Assembly: GCF_002163875.1 (NCBI RefSeq)
Contig: NZ_CP019333.1
Span: forward strand, 750,864-814,863
Reading direction: 5' to 3'
Origin: Gilvibacter sp. SZ-19
GTDB taxonomy: Bacteria; Bacteroidota; Bacteroidia; Flavobacteriales; Flavobacteriaceae
DNA length: 64,000 nt
Each line of letters opens with the position of its first letter. Position 1 is the first letter of the stretch. A model generated the notes under the pieces. The model had not been told where the DNA came from. It worked only from the letters and a program-made list of their open reading frames with translations, and did no database searches. A program made the translations under genes and the position numbers. This document shows positions 45,017 through 53,222 of this stretch, piece after piece.

Positions 45017-45886
45017 ATGCGATTAAAATTAATTCTCTTGGCTTCTGCCCTTATGATCGGCAGCCTAACCTACGCGCAACGTGGAGCGCGTATCGGTTAT
45101 ATTGATATGGAGTACATTCTGGAGAACGTTCCAGAATACCAAGAGGCTTCCCTGCAATTGGACAACAAGGTTCAGCAGTGGAAAAAGGACATTGAAAAGA
45201 AACTGGCAGAAGTAGATCAAATGAAGGTCGACTTGAGCAACGAACGCGTTTTGCTTACCAAGGAATTGATAGAGGAGCGCGAAGAAGAGATCCAAGTAAA
45301 ACAAGACGAGGTACTGGATTACCAGCAGAAGCGTTTTGGACCTAATGGCGATTTAGCCATCCAACGCAGACAATTGGTACAGCCTGTACAAGATCAAGTC
45401 TTCAACATCGTTCAAGAGATCGCAGAGGCCAAGAAATACGATTTCATCTTCGACAAATCGGCAGACATTGTTATGTTGTTTGCTGCAGAGCGAAATGATA
45501 TCAGTGACCAAGTGGTTCGTGCTATCAACAGAGCGGCTAAACGAACTCAGGCCACATCTAAAAAAGATAAAGAAGAGATCGAAGCTCGCGAAGCTCTATC
45601 TGCAGAAGAAGATGCTGTAGTTACGGCGAAAGAGCAAGAAATTGAAGCTAAGAACGAAGAGCGTGCTGCTGCTGCGGCCGCAAAAAAGACCGAAAGAGAA
45701 ACACTTTTGGCAGAACGCAAAAGAGTCCGTGATTCTGTGCGCGCTGCTAAAAAAGCAGAGTTCGACGCTAGAAGAGCCCGTTTGTTGGCCGAGCGTCAAG
45801 CCAGAAAAGATTCTATCGACGCCGCTCGTGCTGCACGTCAGAATAACGACGACGACGGTGGCGAAGACGATGGCGGAGGCCTTTAA
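45017..45886 (+). CDS. OmpH/Skp-family periplasmic chaperone (long form)
   Basis: 289 residues from the ATG at 45017. Upstream codons overlap the bamA end and are not signal-peptide-like; MRLKLILLASALMIGSLTYAQ is a good signal peptide. The OmpH core (RIGYIDMEYILENVPEYQEA, then long helices) is followed by an extended Lys/Ala/Glu/Arg-rich coiled coil and an Asp/Gly tail. The extra tail of about 115 residues is characteristic of the longer Bacteroidota paralogue. Confidence 0.87.
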   Translation: MRLKLILLASALMIGSLTYAQRGARIGYIDMEYILENVPEYQEASLQLDNKVQQWKKDIEKKLAEVDQMKVDLSNERVLLTKELIEEREEEIQVKQDEVLDYQQKRFGPNGDLAIQRRQLVQPVQDQVFNIVQEIAEAKKYDFIFDKSADIVMLFAAERNDISDQVVRAINRAAKRTQATSKKDKEEIEAREALSAEEDAVVTAKEQEIEAKNEERAAAAAAKKTERETLLAERKRVRDSVRAAKKAEFDARRARLLAERQARKDSIDAARAARQNNDDDGGEDDGGGL

Positions 45887-45938
45887 CTCACATTAAATTG
45901 ATAATCTATATACTTACTTAAACATTAATACAATTACA

Positions 45939-46454
45939 ATGAAACATTTGAAATCTTTATGCGTAGCGTTGGTGTTGTTTGTTGGAGCTACCGGATTTGT
46001 GCAAGCTCAAGATGCGGCAAAAACTGCCCATATTGACACCCAAAAGTTGGTAGAAGCTATGCCGAGCATGGTGGACGCACAAAACCAATTAAAGAAATTG
46101 CAAGCCACTTATGATGCTGAGATCAAAACTATGGCTCAGGAGTGGGAAGCTAAAATGAAGCAATACAATGCCGAGGCCGAGAGCAAGACCGATGATGAGA
46201 ACATCCGTCGCTCAAAAGAGGTTCAGGATATGCAAAAGAAAATTCAGGAATATCAGCAAAACGCACTTAAGGACCTTCAGCAAAAAGAAGTTGACCTTAT
46301 GACTCCACTATTGGAAAAAGCGCGTGCTGCTATTCAAAAAGTAGCCCGTGAGCAAGGATACCAATACGTATTGGATTGCGCTGTAGGGAACGGAGTTATC
46401 CTTTGTGATGGACCAGACCTTTTGGCTGCTGTGAAAAAAGAGATGGGTATTTAA
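45939..46454 (+). CDS. OmpH/Skp-family periplasmic chaperone (short form)
   Basis: 171 residues with a signal peptide ending near VQAQ. The AHIDTQKLVEAMPSM start and two long helices match the tentacles of Skp, which hold unfolded outer-membrane proteins for BamA. It is the second paralogue, 52 bases after the first. A terminator follows. Confidence 0.88.
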   Translation: MKHLKSLCVALVLFVGATGFVQAQDAAKTAHIDTQKLVEAMPSMVDAQNQLKKLQATYDAEIKTMAQEWEAKMKQYNAEAESKTDDENIRRSKEVQDMQKKIQEYQQNALKDLQQKEVDLMTPLLEKARAAIQKVAREQGYQYVLDCAVGNGVILCDGPDLLAAVKKEMGI

Positions 46455-46477
46455 TCTATCTGCTTTAAACTTTTTAA

Positions 46478-46517
46478 GAACTGCCTTCGGATTCCCGGAG
46501 GCAGTTTTTTATTTTTA
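46478..46517 (+). terminator. terminator after the ompH pair
   Basis: ACTGCCTTCGG pairs with CCGGAGGCAGT (one G-T pair) around ATTC, then a run of T follows. It lies between the second ompH gene and murI. Confidence 0.85.
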
Positions 46518-46521
46518 GCTC

Positions 46522-47310
46522 ATGAACAACAAGGGGCCTATCGGTATTTTTGATTCGGGTGTTGGCGGCACTTCTATTTGGCGTGCCATTCAAGCCCAAA
46601 TGCCTATGGAGCACACCTTGTATCTGGCAGACAGTCGCAATGCACCTTATGGCAAGAAGTCCAAAGCCGAGATCACGGCATTGAGTGTTAAGAATACGGA
46701 GTTTTTAATTGCTCAAGGAGCTAAGATCATAGTGGTTGCCTGCAATACTGCCACTACAAACGCCATAGATCATCTTAGAGCAAGCTACGACCTCCCTTTT
46801 ATTGGAATAGAACCAGCTATTAAGCCTGCCGCTTTGCAAACCCAAACTAAAAGCATTGGCATATTGGCCACACAAGGAACTTTAAGTAGTGCTCTTTTTG
46901 CAAAGACCTCTGAAACCTTCGCCAAAGACATACAAGTCATTGAAGTTATTGGAAGCGGCTTGGTAGAACTCATTGAAAGCGACCAAATTCAAAGCCCTGA
47001 GATGCTAGAGCTACTAAACAAATATTTGGCTCCTATGAAGGCGGCTAAAGTGGATCATTTGGTGTTGGGCTGCAGTCATTATCCCTACTTGATCCCACTA
47101 ATAAGTAGTTTACTTGGTAAGGGCGTGAATATTATAGATAGTGGCTTGGCCGTAGCACGTCAAACCCAACGCATTCTAACGCAACACGAGCTTCTTTGTG
47201 AGCAACAAGACCCACAACACCTATTCTACACCAATGGCAACCCACAAGTCCTCAAAAGACTCCTAGCAGACAACACAGCCCCAAAACAGATCAGTTATAA
47301 GGATTTCTGA
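46522..47310 (+). CDS. murI: glutamate racemase
   Basis: 262 residues; provides D-glutamate for peptidoglycan. The two catalytic cysteines are in VACNTATTNA and LGCSHYPYL. IGIFDSGVGGTS is the N-terminal signature. The 3' end overlaps the convergent carbonic anhydrase-like gene by 16 bases. Confidence 0.96.
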   Translation: MNNKGPIGIFDSGVGGTSIWRAIQAQMPMEHTLYLADSRNAPYGKKSKAEITALSVKNTEFLIAQGAKIIVVACNTATTNAIDHLRASYDLPFIGIEPAIKPAALQTQTKSIGILATQGTLSSALFAKTSETFAKDIQVIEVIGSGLVELIESDQIQSPEMLELLNKYLAPMKAAKVDHLVLGCSHYPYLIPLISSLLGKGVNIIDSGLAVARQTQRILTQHELLCEQQDPQHLFYTNGNPQVLKRLLADNTAPKQISYKDF

Positions 47311-47825
47311 TCCGGATCTTTAAACCAAGAGGCGTATTTCACATAATTGTTGGCAATTCGGTCTATCTCTCCCGCAGAAAGTTCAGCACTGACCGATTTG
47401 ATCTTTTTGGCAGGTGTTCCGGCATAGATACTACCCGCAGGAACATGTGTATTCTTGGTCAGGACAGCTCCCGCAGCAATGATACTTCCAGACTCGACCA
47501 CGCAATCGTCCATGATAATACTACCCATCCCAACAAGTACATTATCGTGTATGGTGCAACCGTGTACAATGGCGTTGTGTCCTATGGAAACATTGTTTCC
47601 AATAGTGGTTGGGGACTTTTTATAAGTGGCGTGGATAACAGCTCCGTCTTGAATATTGACCTGCTCCCCTATTTTGATAAAATGAACGTCTCCTCTTATC
47701 ACTGCATTGAACCACACACTACAACGTGGACCCATTGTCACTTCCCCGACTATAGTTGCATTTGGGGCTATAAAACAGTCTTCAGGGATCTGCGGATGTA
47801 TACCGCGTACAGGTAGAATATGCAT
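47295..47825 (-). CDS. gamma-class carbonic anhydrase-like protein
   Basis: A 176-residue left-handed beta-helix protein with hexapeptide repeats. The motifs NAVIRGD, GAVIHAT and SIGHNAIVHGC give three histidines in metal-ligand positions. It is similar to Yrd/PaaY-type members, many of which lack strong anhydrase activity. It is downstream of the LytTR regulator gene with a 6-base gap. Confidence 0.88.
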   Translation of the reverse strand: MHILPVRGIHPQIPEDCFIAPNATIVGEVTMGPRCSVWFNAVIRGDVHFIKIGEQVNIQDGAVIHATYKKSPTTIGNNVSIGHNAIVHGCTIHDNVLVGMGSIIMDDCVVESGSIIAAGAVLTKNTHVPAGSIYAGTPAKKIKSVSAELSAGEIDRIANNYVKYASWFKDPDQKSL

Positions 47826-47831
47826 GATCGG

Positions 47832-48563
47832 TTATTTAAAATAAGACAAGAGTGCGGACTTCTTTGCGGCAGAGACCAATAGTTCTTTGCCATTGCTTAG
47901 CACTACACTACCACCCTTTCCTTTATTGTAGGCTACCACGGCGTTCACATTGACCAAATAGGACTTGTGGATACGCGCAAAACCTTGTTCGGCCAAAATA
48001 TCTTCAAAGTACTTGAGTGTCTTGCTGACCAGTTTCTTGCCCTTTTCCAAATAGATCTGGGTGTAATTGTCATCGGCCTGACAATATAGGATATCATCTA
48101 CCGCTAAAACCTCAAAACCCGATTGCAAAGGAATAGTGATCTTGCCCTGTACTTGCTTTGAAGATGGGACTAAGACTTGATCTTGCAAACGCTCCTCTTG
48201 CAGTTTGATCTCGGTAACGTAGTCTACCGCCTTGATAAGTTCATCAATAGAGATCGGCTTTAATAAATAATAAGAAGCATGGGCATTCAAGGCATCGATG
48301 GCGTAGTGATCATAGGCCGTAACAAAGACCGTTTCAAAGGTTCTGTCACCTACCTTATCTAAAAGATCAAAGGCGTTGCCATAGGGCATTTCCACATCGA
48401 GAAAGACCAGATCTAACTCGTGATTCCTGATCAGAGTCAATCCCTCGTCTATCCCGGCAGCTTCTCCGACCAATTCCACCGTTGGGCAGTACTTTTTCAG
48501 GTAATTCCTAAGGATCTCTCTACTGGTTTCCTCGTCTTCTACTATGATGGCTTTTAAGGTCAT
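47832..48563 (-). CDS. LytTR-family response regulator
   Basis: 243 residues. The receiver has VEDEETS and LVFLDVEMPYG (phospho-Asp). The C-terminal LytTR DNA-binding domain (about 135-243) is marked by YCQADDNYTQIYL and FARIHKSYLVN. It overlaps the sensor kinase stop by 4 bases, so the pair is coupled. Targets are unknown. Confidence 0.92.
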   Translation of the reverse strand: MTLKAIIVEDEETSREILRNYLKKYCPTVELVGEAAGIDEGLTLIRNHELDLVFLDVEMPYGNAFDLLDKVGDRTFETVFVTAYDHYAIDALNAHASYYLLKPISIDELIKAVDYVTEIKLQEERLQDQVLVPSSKQVQGKITIPLQSGFEVLAVDDILYCQADDNYTQIYLEKGKKLVSKTLKYFEDILAEQGFARIHKSYLVNVNAVVAYNKGKGGSVVLSNGKELLVSAAKKSALLSYFK

Positions 48564-50809
48564 TTGTCTTTCTTTACAATTAGGCTCACGCGGGTTCCAC
48601 TGCCGTCTGTTTCCAGATCGCTAACGGTTACGTCTACCTTGTCTTTATACATTTGATTCAGGATCTGGATGCGTTTTTTAATGTTCCCCATCCCCTTGGA
48701 TTGTTGTTTCTTCTGATTGGCCGTTTTTAAGGCCTTAGATCTTTGCCGTCCAATTCCATTATCGGAAATGGTTATAGTAATGGTTTCCGCATCTGTTTGA
48801 TCAAAGCGGATCTCTAGTTTACCCTTGGTCTCTTTGTATCGCAAGCCATGCCAGACAGCATTTTCTATATATGGCTGTAATAGCATGGGTGGGATCACAA
48901 AATCATCGACCTTGAGCTTTTCGTCTAAAATGATCTCGTAATCGAATTTATCCTGGAATCTGAAATGCTCCAGTTTGGTGTAGATACTTAGCAGATCGAT
49001 CTCTTTAGAAAGCGGAATAAAGTCTTCTTCGCTGTTCTCCAATACAGAACGCATCAGTCTGGAAAAATCAGAAAGGTATTTGTTGGCTGTCCGCTCGTCA
49101 TTGTTGGCAATAAAACTGTTTACCGAGTTCAGCGCATTGAAAATAAAGTGCGGATTCATCTGCGTTCGCAGCGACTTTAAGGCCAAGAGGTTGTTGGCGT
49201 ATTTTTGCTGACGAATACCTTTATTTAAAAAGTACGCCATGGCCAGAAGCACCAGAGCCAAGGCTACTAGTGAAGCGATGATCCACTTCTGCACCTTGTT
49301 ATTCTTTTCTATCAACTCCTGATTCTCAAAGGCCAATTTATAGCGGGACTCGTTGAGCTGACGTTCGTTCTCCAAACTGGTGATCCGATTCTGCTTTAAG
49401 GCGATATCACGGCTAAAACGCGCCGCTTGAGAGAGCTCTTGTTCTTTTCTGCGATAGAGTTCATCTACCACAGCCACGTAGCTTTCGTAACTGCTAGCAG
49501 ACTTTTCGGTCATCCCCAGATCGCGATAGATCTCCGAAAGTTTTCGCGTTGCATCTTTCTGCACTACAAGATCGCCACTGGCATCTGCCTGTGAGATACT
49601 CTTTTCCAAATACGGTATGGCCGCCTGATAGTTGTCTTGTGCCACTAAAGCGTTGGCAATTTTGTAATTCTGTCTTTGTGGGGTGAGATCCTCTGCTGCA
49701 TCGTCTTCGGATTTAATAACAGAAAGATCCAAAGAATCGAGCATGCTCAAGGTTTCTGTACGCAGTTTGATCTCCTTATCAAAATCTCTGTTGGCATTGT
49801 AAAAATCTGCCACCTTAGACTGCTCCTTGGCCGATCGCACTTCGCTCTCATCCGCAGCCAATTCCAAGGAATTTTCGAAATAATCATTAGCGATGTTTGG
49901 TGAACCTGCCGCCGCATAGGCCTCTCCGATCTTGGAATTCAAATTAGTGATCTTTGGAGTGATCAAGTGGTCTTTGGCCACTTGCAGACCGCGCTGGTAG
50001 TTATCGACTGCATTGTCAAGATCCCCGATGGCAATATAGGTGTCTCCTAAACCCTCGTAGACCTCTACCGTCTGATAATTGGTCAAATTCTTGTCCAACA
50101 GCTGCTGATAGGTCTGCAGACTCTCTTGATGATTCTTGTTATTTCGGTAGGTTCTAGCGAGTTTGATCTCTACGGCTATCTTTGGTAAGCTACGCAGACT
50201 GCTCTTGTAATTCTCTACCGCCAGGTCGTGTTGCAGCCAATAGTCGTTTATATCGCCTAAGGTCTCAAAGGCAATTCCATTTTGAGCTGGTGTTGGGCGT
50301 TGATCTCTTGTGGACTCTAAAGCTTGTGTCACGAATTCGATACTCTTTTTAGCATCTTGTTTAAGAAACATCCGGGCCGAATCCATATACTTGGGAAACA
50401 CATTGACATAACCTTGTTGGCGAGACGAGAGCTTTTTCTTGCTTACGGCACTGCGTTCTGCAGCTGGGGCTTTTTTAACTAAAATGCGTACACTTTGATC
50501 ATCCTGAATCTCGTAGTAAACCGTTTCAAAAGCATCGCTGGTCACTATTAATTGATCGCCCACCCGCGCGCGAATGCTAAAATCGCCCGCAGCATCGGTA
50601 GTGGTATATGCACCTCCTGCAATTTCAATATTAGCATTGCTAATGGGCTCTAACAATTCGTCGTCAAAGATGCTCCCTTTAAGTATAAAGGTCTCTCGTG
50701 GTTGTAATCGCGTTCTGCCATCGCTATTGGAATCGACCTGAGCGAGGCTCATCGGACTAAATCCAAGCAACACTAGAAAAAGTAATATATATGTGTATCT
50801 AGCAGACAT
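48560..50809 (-). CDS. LytS-type sensor kinase with carboxypeptidase-regulatory-like and TPR domains
   Basis: 749 residues. A signal peptide (ends near LAQ) precedes a CarboxypepD_reg-like beta domain (about 41-115: ILKGSIFDDELLEPISNANI and GAYTTTDAAGDFSI). TPR repeats follow to about residue 480, then a transmembrane helix (IIASLVALALVLLAMAYFL) and the His_kinase domain with NPHFIFNALNSVNSF. The ATPase has ISDNGIG and KGMGNIKKRIQ. The unusual feature is a regulatory-like beta domain in a kinase, which may sense periplasmic or envelope state. Confidence 0.88.
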   Translation of the reverse strand: MSARYTYILLFLVLLGFSPMSLAQVDSNSDGRTRLQPRETFILKGSIFDDELLEPISNANIEIAGGAYTTTDAAGDFSIRARVGDQLIVTSDAFETVYYEIQDDQSVRILVKKAPAAERSAVSKKKLSSRQQGYVNVFPKYMDSARMFLKQDAKKSIEFVTQALESTRDQRPTPAQNGIAFETLGDINDYWLQHDLAVENYKSSLRSLPKIAVEIKLARTYRNNKNHQESLQTYQQLLDKNLTNYQTVEVYEGLGDTYIAIGDLDNAVDNYQRGLQVAKDHLITPKITNLNSKIGEAYAAAGSPNIANDYFENSLELAADESEVRSAKEQSKVADFYNANRDFDKEIKLRTETLSMLDSLDLSVIKSEDDAAEDLTPQRQNYKIANALVAQDNYQAAIPYLEKSISQADASGDLVVQKDATRKLSEIYRDLGMTEKSASSYESYVAVVDELYRRKEQELSQAARFSRDIALKQNRITSLENERQLNESRYKLAFENQELIEKNNKVQKWIIASLVALALVLLAMAYFLNKGIRQQKYANNLLALKSLRTQMNPHFIFNALNSVNSFIANNDERTANKYLSDFSRLMRSVLENSEEDFIPLSKEIDLLSIYTKLEHFRFQDKFDYEIILDEKLKVDDFVIPPMLLQPYIENAVWHGLRYKETKGKLEIRFDQTDAETITITISDNGIGRQRSKALKTANQKKQQSKGMGNIKKRIQILNQMYKDKVDVTVSDLETDGSGTRVSLIVKKDK

Positions 50810-51006
50810 ATTGATGTAAACTTAGGCTTTTTTAAGCAGTAAAGAAAACTGCTCAGTGACCATAAATGCTAATATTAGGCCAAAATTGACCACTTGCCTA
50901 AAACTGCAATGAAGTTCCCTAATCGAATAGCCTAGTTGCCTCATTCTGCCTTTTTCCTTGCTACCCGCCCAGTTAGTTTTACAGCAGTAAAATAAATGAT
51001 ATCAAG

Positions 51007-52173
51007 ATGAAACGAATTTTATTAGCAAGCTGTTTATTGAGTGTGATGCTTTTACCTTCATGTAAGGGAGAAGTAAACAACACCGACAACGAATTGGCAA
51101 TAGCAAATCCGCTGCCAAAAACGGAACCTAACAAACACTTCATTAAGGTTGCGCTATTATTGGATACGAGCAATTCTATGGATGGTCTAATAGATCAAGC
51201 AAAGGCCCAGCTTTGGGAGATCGTTAATGAACTGTCATATGCCCGCTGTAAATCGGTTCAACCTAATTTGCAGATCGCACTCTACGAATATGGGAACGAC
51301 GGCCTGCCGAGTCAAGAAGGACATATTAGACAGGTATTGAACTTCACCCAAGATCTGGACGAAGTCTCTAAAGAATTGTTCTCTTTGAGTACCAATGGCG
51401 GAAGCGAATATTGTGGTCAGGTAGTTCAGACCTCTTTAAATCAATTAGATTGGGGTAAAGATGCAGACGACCTAAAAATGGTCTTTATTGCAGGAAATGA
51501 GCCATTCACTCAAGGTCGAGTGAGTTATAAAGATGCCGCACAAGATGCCAAAGAAAAAGGCGTGGTAGTTAACACTATTTTTTGCGGAGATTTTAATCAA
51601 GGTGTACACAGCAAGTGGAAGGACGGTGCAGATCTTACTTATGGAGACTATATGGCAATAGACCACAACCAGCGCACGGTGCACATTGCTTCTCCTTATG
51701 ACGATGTGATCTTGCAATTGAACCTCAAACTCAATCAGACCTATGTGCGCTATGGCAAAGTAGGTTATGCAAAGGCACAACAACAAGCCGTACAGGATAG
51801 CAATGCAGAATCCTATGGGAAAGCCAATGCCGTAAGTAGAACTGTAAGCAAAGGAAGTGGCATGTATAAGAATACCACTTGGGATCTTGTAGATGCATTA
51901 GAGGCCGATGAAGATTTTGAACTGGAAGAACTCGAAGAAGAATACTTGCCAGAGGAATTAAAAGGTAAATCTGCAGCAGAGATAAAAGCGTATGTAGATA
52001 AACAGGCAGCAGCGAGAGCTGAGATCCAGAAAGAGATCCAGAAGCTCAATGAAAAGCGACGTCTTTACATAGCAGAAAAGCAAAAAGAAGAAGGTACCAA
52101 CGGCTTAGGTAATGCCATGTTGGAAGCTATTAAGAAACAAGCGGAAAAGAAAAACTATACCTGGGAACGATAA
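51007..52173 (+). CDS. VWA-domain lipoprotein
   Basis: 388 residues. Lipobox with C19 (LLPSC). A von Willebrand type A domain (about 45-255) has an intact MIDAS D-x-S-x-S as LDTSNSM. The rest is helical and Lys/Glu-rich (about 300-388). It is divergent from the sensor kinase and convergent with the porP-like gene; the function and its partner are unknown. VWA proteins often mediate metal-dependent protein contacts. Confidence 0.75.
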   Translation: MKRILLASCLLSVMLLPSCKGEVNNTDNELAIANPLPKTEPNKHFIKVALLLDTSNSMDGLIDQAKAQLWEIVNELSYARCKSVQPNLQIALYEYGNDGLPSQEGHIRQVLNFTQDLDEVSKELFSLSTNGGSEYCGQVVQTSLNQLDWGKDADDLKMVFIAGNEPFTQGRVSYKDAAQDAKEKGVVVNTIFCGDFNQGVHSKWKDGADLTYGDYMAIDHNQRTVHIASPYDDVILQLNLKLNQTYVRYGKVGYAKAQQQAVQDSNAESYGKANAVSRTVSKGSGMYKNTTWDLVDALEADEDFELEELEEEYLPEELKGKSAAEIKAYVDKQAAARAEIQKEIQKLNEKRRLYIAEKQKEEGTNGLGNAMLEAIKKQAEKKNYTWER

Positions 52174-52185
52174 GCGTTCTTAGAA

Positions 52186-52217
52186 AATAAAAAGCCCCGA
52201 CTCATCGGGGCTTTTTT
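52186..52217. terminator. bidirectional terminator
   Basis: AAAGCCCCGA and TCGGGGCTTT form a 10-base-pair stem with a 4-base loop, flanked by A- and T-runs. It serves the VWA gene (+) and the porP-like gene (-). Confidence 0.85.
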
Positions 52218-52219
52218 TA

Positions 52220-53218
52220 TTAGTTGATCGCAGGACAATTACAATCGTATTCTTCTCTGCGTTTTCCAAAGTCGAATCCTACAGTAAGCTGATGGAAACC
52301 ACCGGTATCAAATCGGACCGTTCCAATCTGATAAGAGTAAGTATAGGCAAACAACCATTGACCGTAGTTCACACCTACAACAGGCGTGATCAGTTGCAGT
52401 TTCTGATCGCCAATATTTACACCGTCTAAGAATTCAGCTCCGTCAAAACTTCTGCGGTAAGACAATGCTCCCCAAACCTGACCAAAGTCAACTTCTTTAT
52501 AGGCTTTAAAGTTTAGGTCTACGAACTTTTCACCTGTGCGCTCAGTAAGCTGAAACAAGGTAGATGGTTCAAAGGTCCACCCGGTATAGCGCGTAGCAAA
52601 GGTATAGGCTGCAGATAGCAAATAACGTCTCTGGTTTGCGGATTCGAAATCCTCAGAAAACAATCCTCTGTTTCTAAATATCAAGTTCTTTACCGTAAAG
52701 TGGGCAGAGAAATCTAAAAAGTTATAAGAAGCTCCTACGTCTACATTAAAGTATGACGAACTTTGAATGATCCCCGCAATAACAGGGTCAAAGTCATTGA
52801 GATCAAAATTTGTTTCATCTAAGGTAGATTGCACCAAGCCCGCACTCAATCCAAAGGAAAGCTGATTCAGATCCACTGGAGATCTTGAAAACATAATGTG
52901 GTGTGCATAGGTGAGGTATCCACCCGTCTGAGCGTGGTATCCGTTTTGGTCATTGAATAAGATCGCTCCTATTCCCGACTGATCTCCCAATCTGGCGTTA
53001 AAGGCCAGGGTCTGCAAATTCGGAGCATCATTCTGATCAAACCACTGCTGTCTGGCAGAAAGCCTGATCTGATTGCTGTTTGCAGCTCCCGCCATAGATG
53101 GATGCAGTAGGTACAGATTGTCCGATAGGTAATCTGAATACACAGGAATTCCTTCCTGGGCGTTCATTATACCGCATACAAGTAGGGCAATAATTGGGGA
53201 TAATTTCTTCAAGTTCAT
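52220..53218 (-). CDS. PorP/SprF-family type IX secretion membrane protein
   Basis: 332 residues with a signal peptide (ends near MNAQ). PVYSDYLSDNLYLLHPSMAGA and RLSARQQWF are the classical start; the rest is amphipathic barrel strands. SprF/PorP proteins tether and export T9SS type B cargo. It begins only 4 bases after the stop of the giant cargo gene upstream, so they form an operon. Confidence 0.93.
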   Translation of the reverse strand: MNLKKLSPIIALLVCGIMNAQEGIPVYSDYLSDNLYLLHPSMAGAANSNQIRLSARQQWFDQNDAPNLQTLAFNARLGDQSGIGAILFNDQNGYHAQTGGYLTYAHHIMFSRSPVDLNQLSFGLSAGLVQSTLDETNFDLNDFDPVIAGIIQSSSYFNVDVGASYNFLDFSAHFTVKNLIFRNRGLFSEDFESANQRRYLLSAAYTFATRYTGWTFEPSTLFQLTERTGEKFVDLNFKAYKEVDFGQVWGALSYRRSFDGAEFLDGVNIGDQKLQLITPVVGVNYGQWLFAYTYSYQIGTVRFDTGGFHQLTVGFDFGKRREEYDCNCPAIN

Positions 53219-53222
53219 GCAA

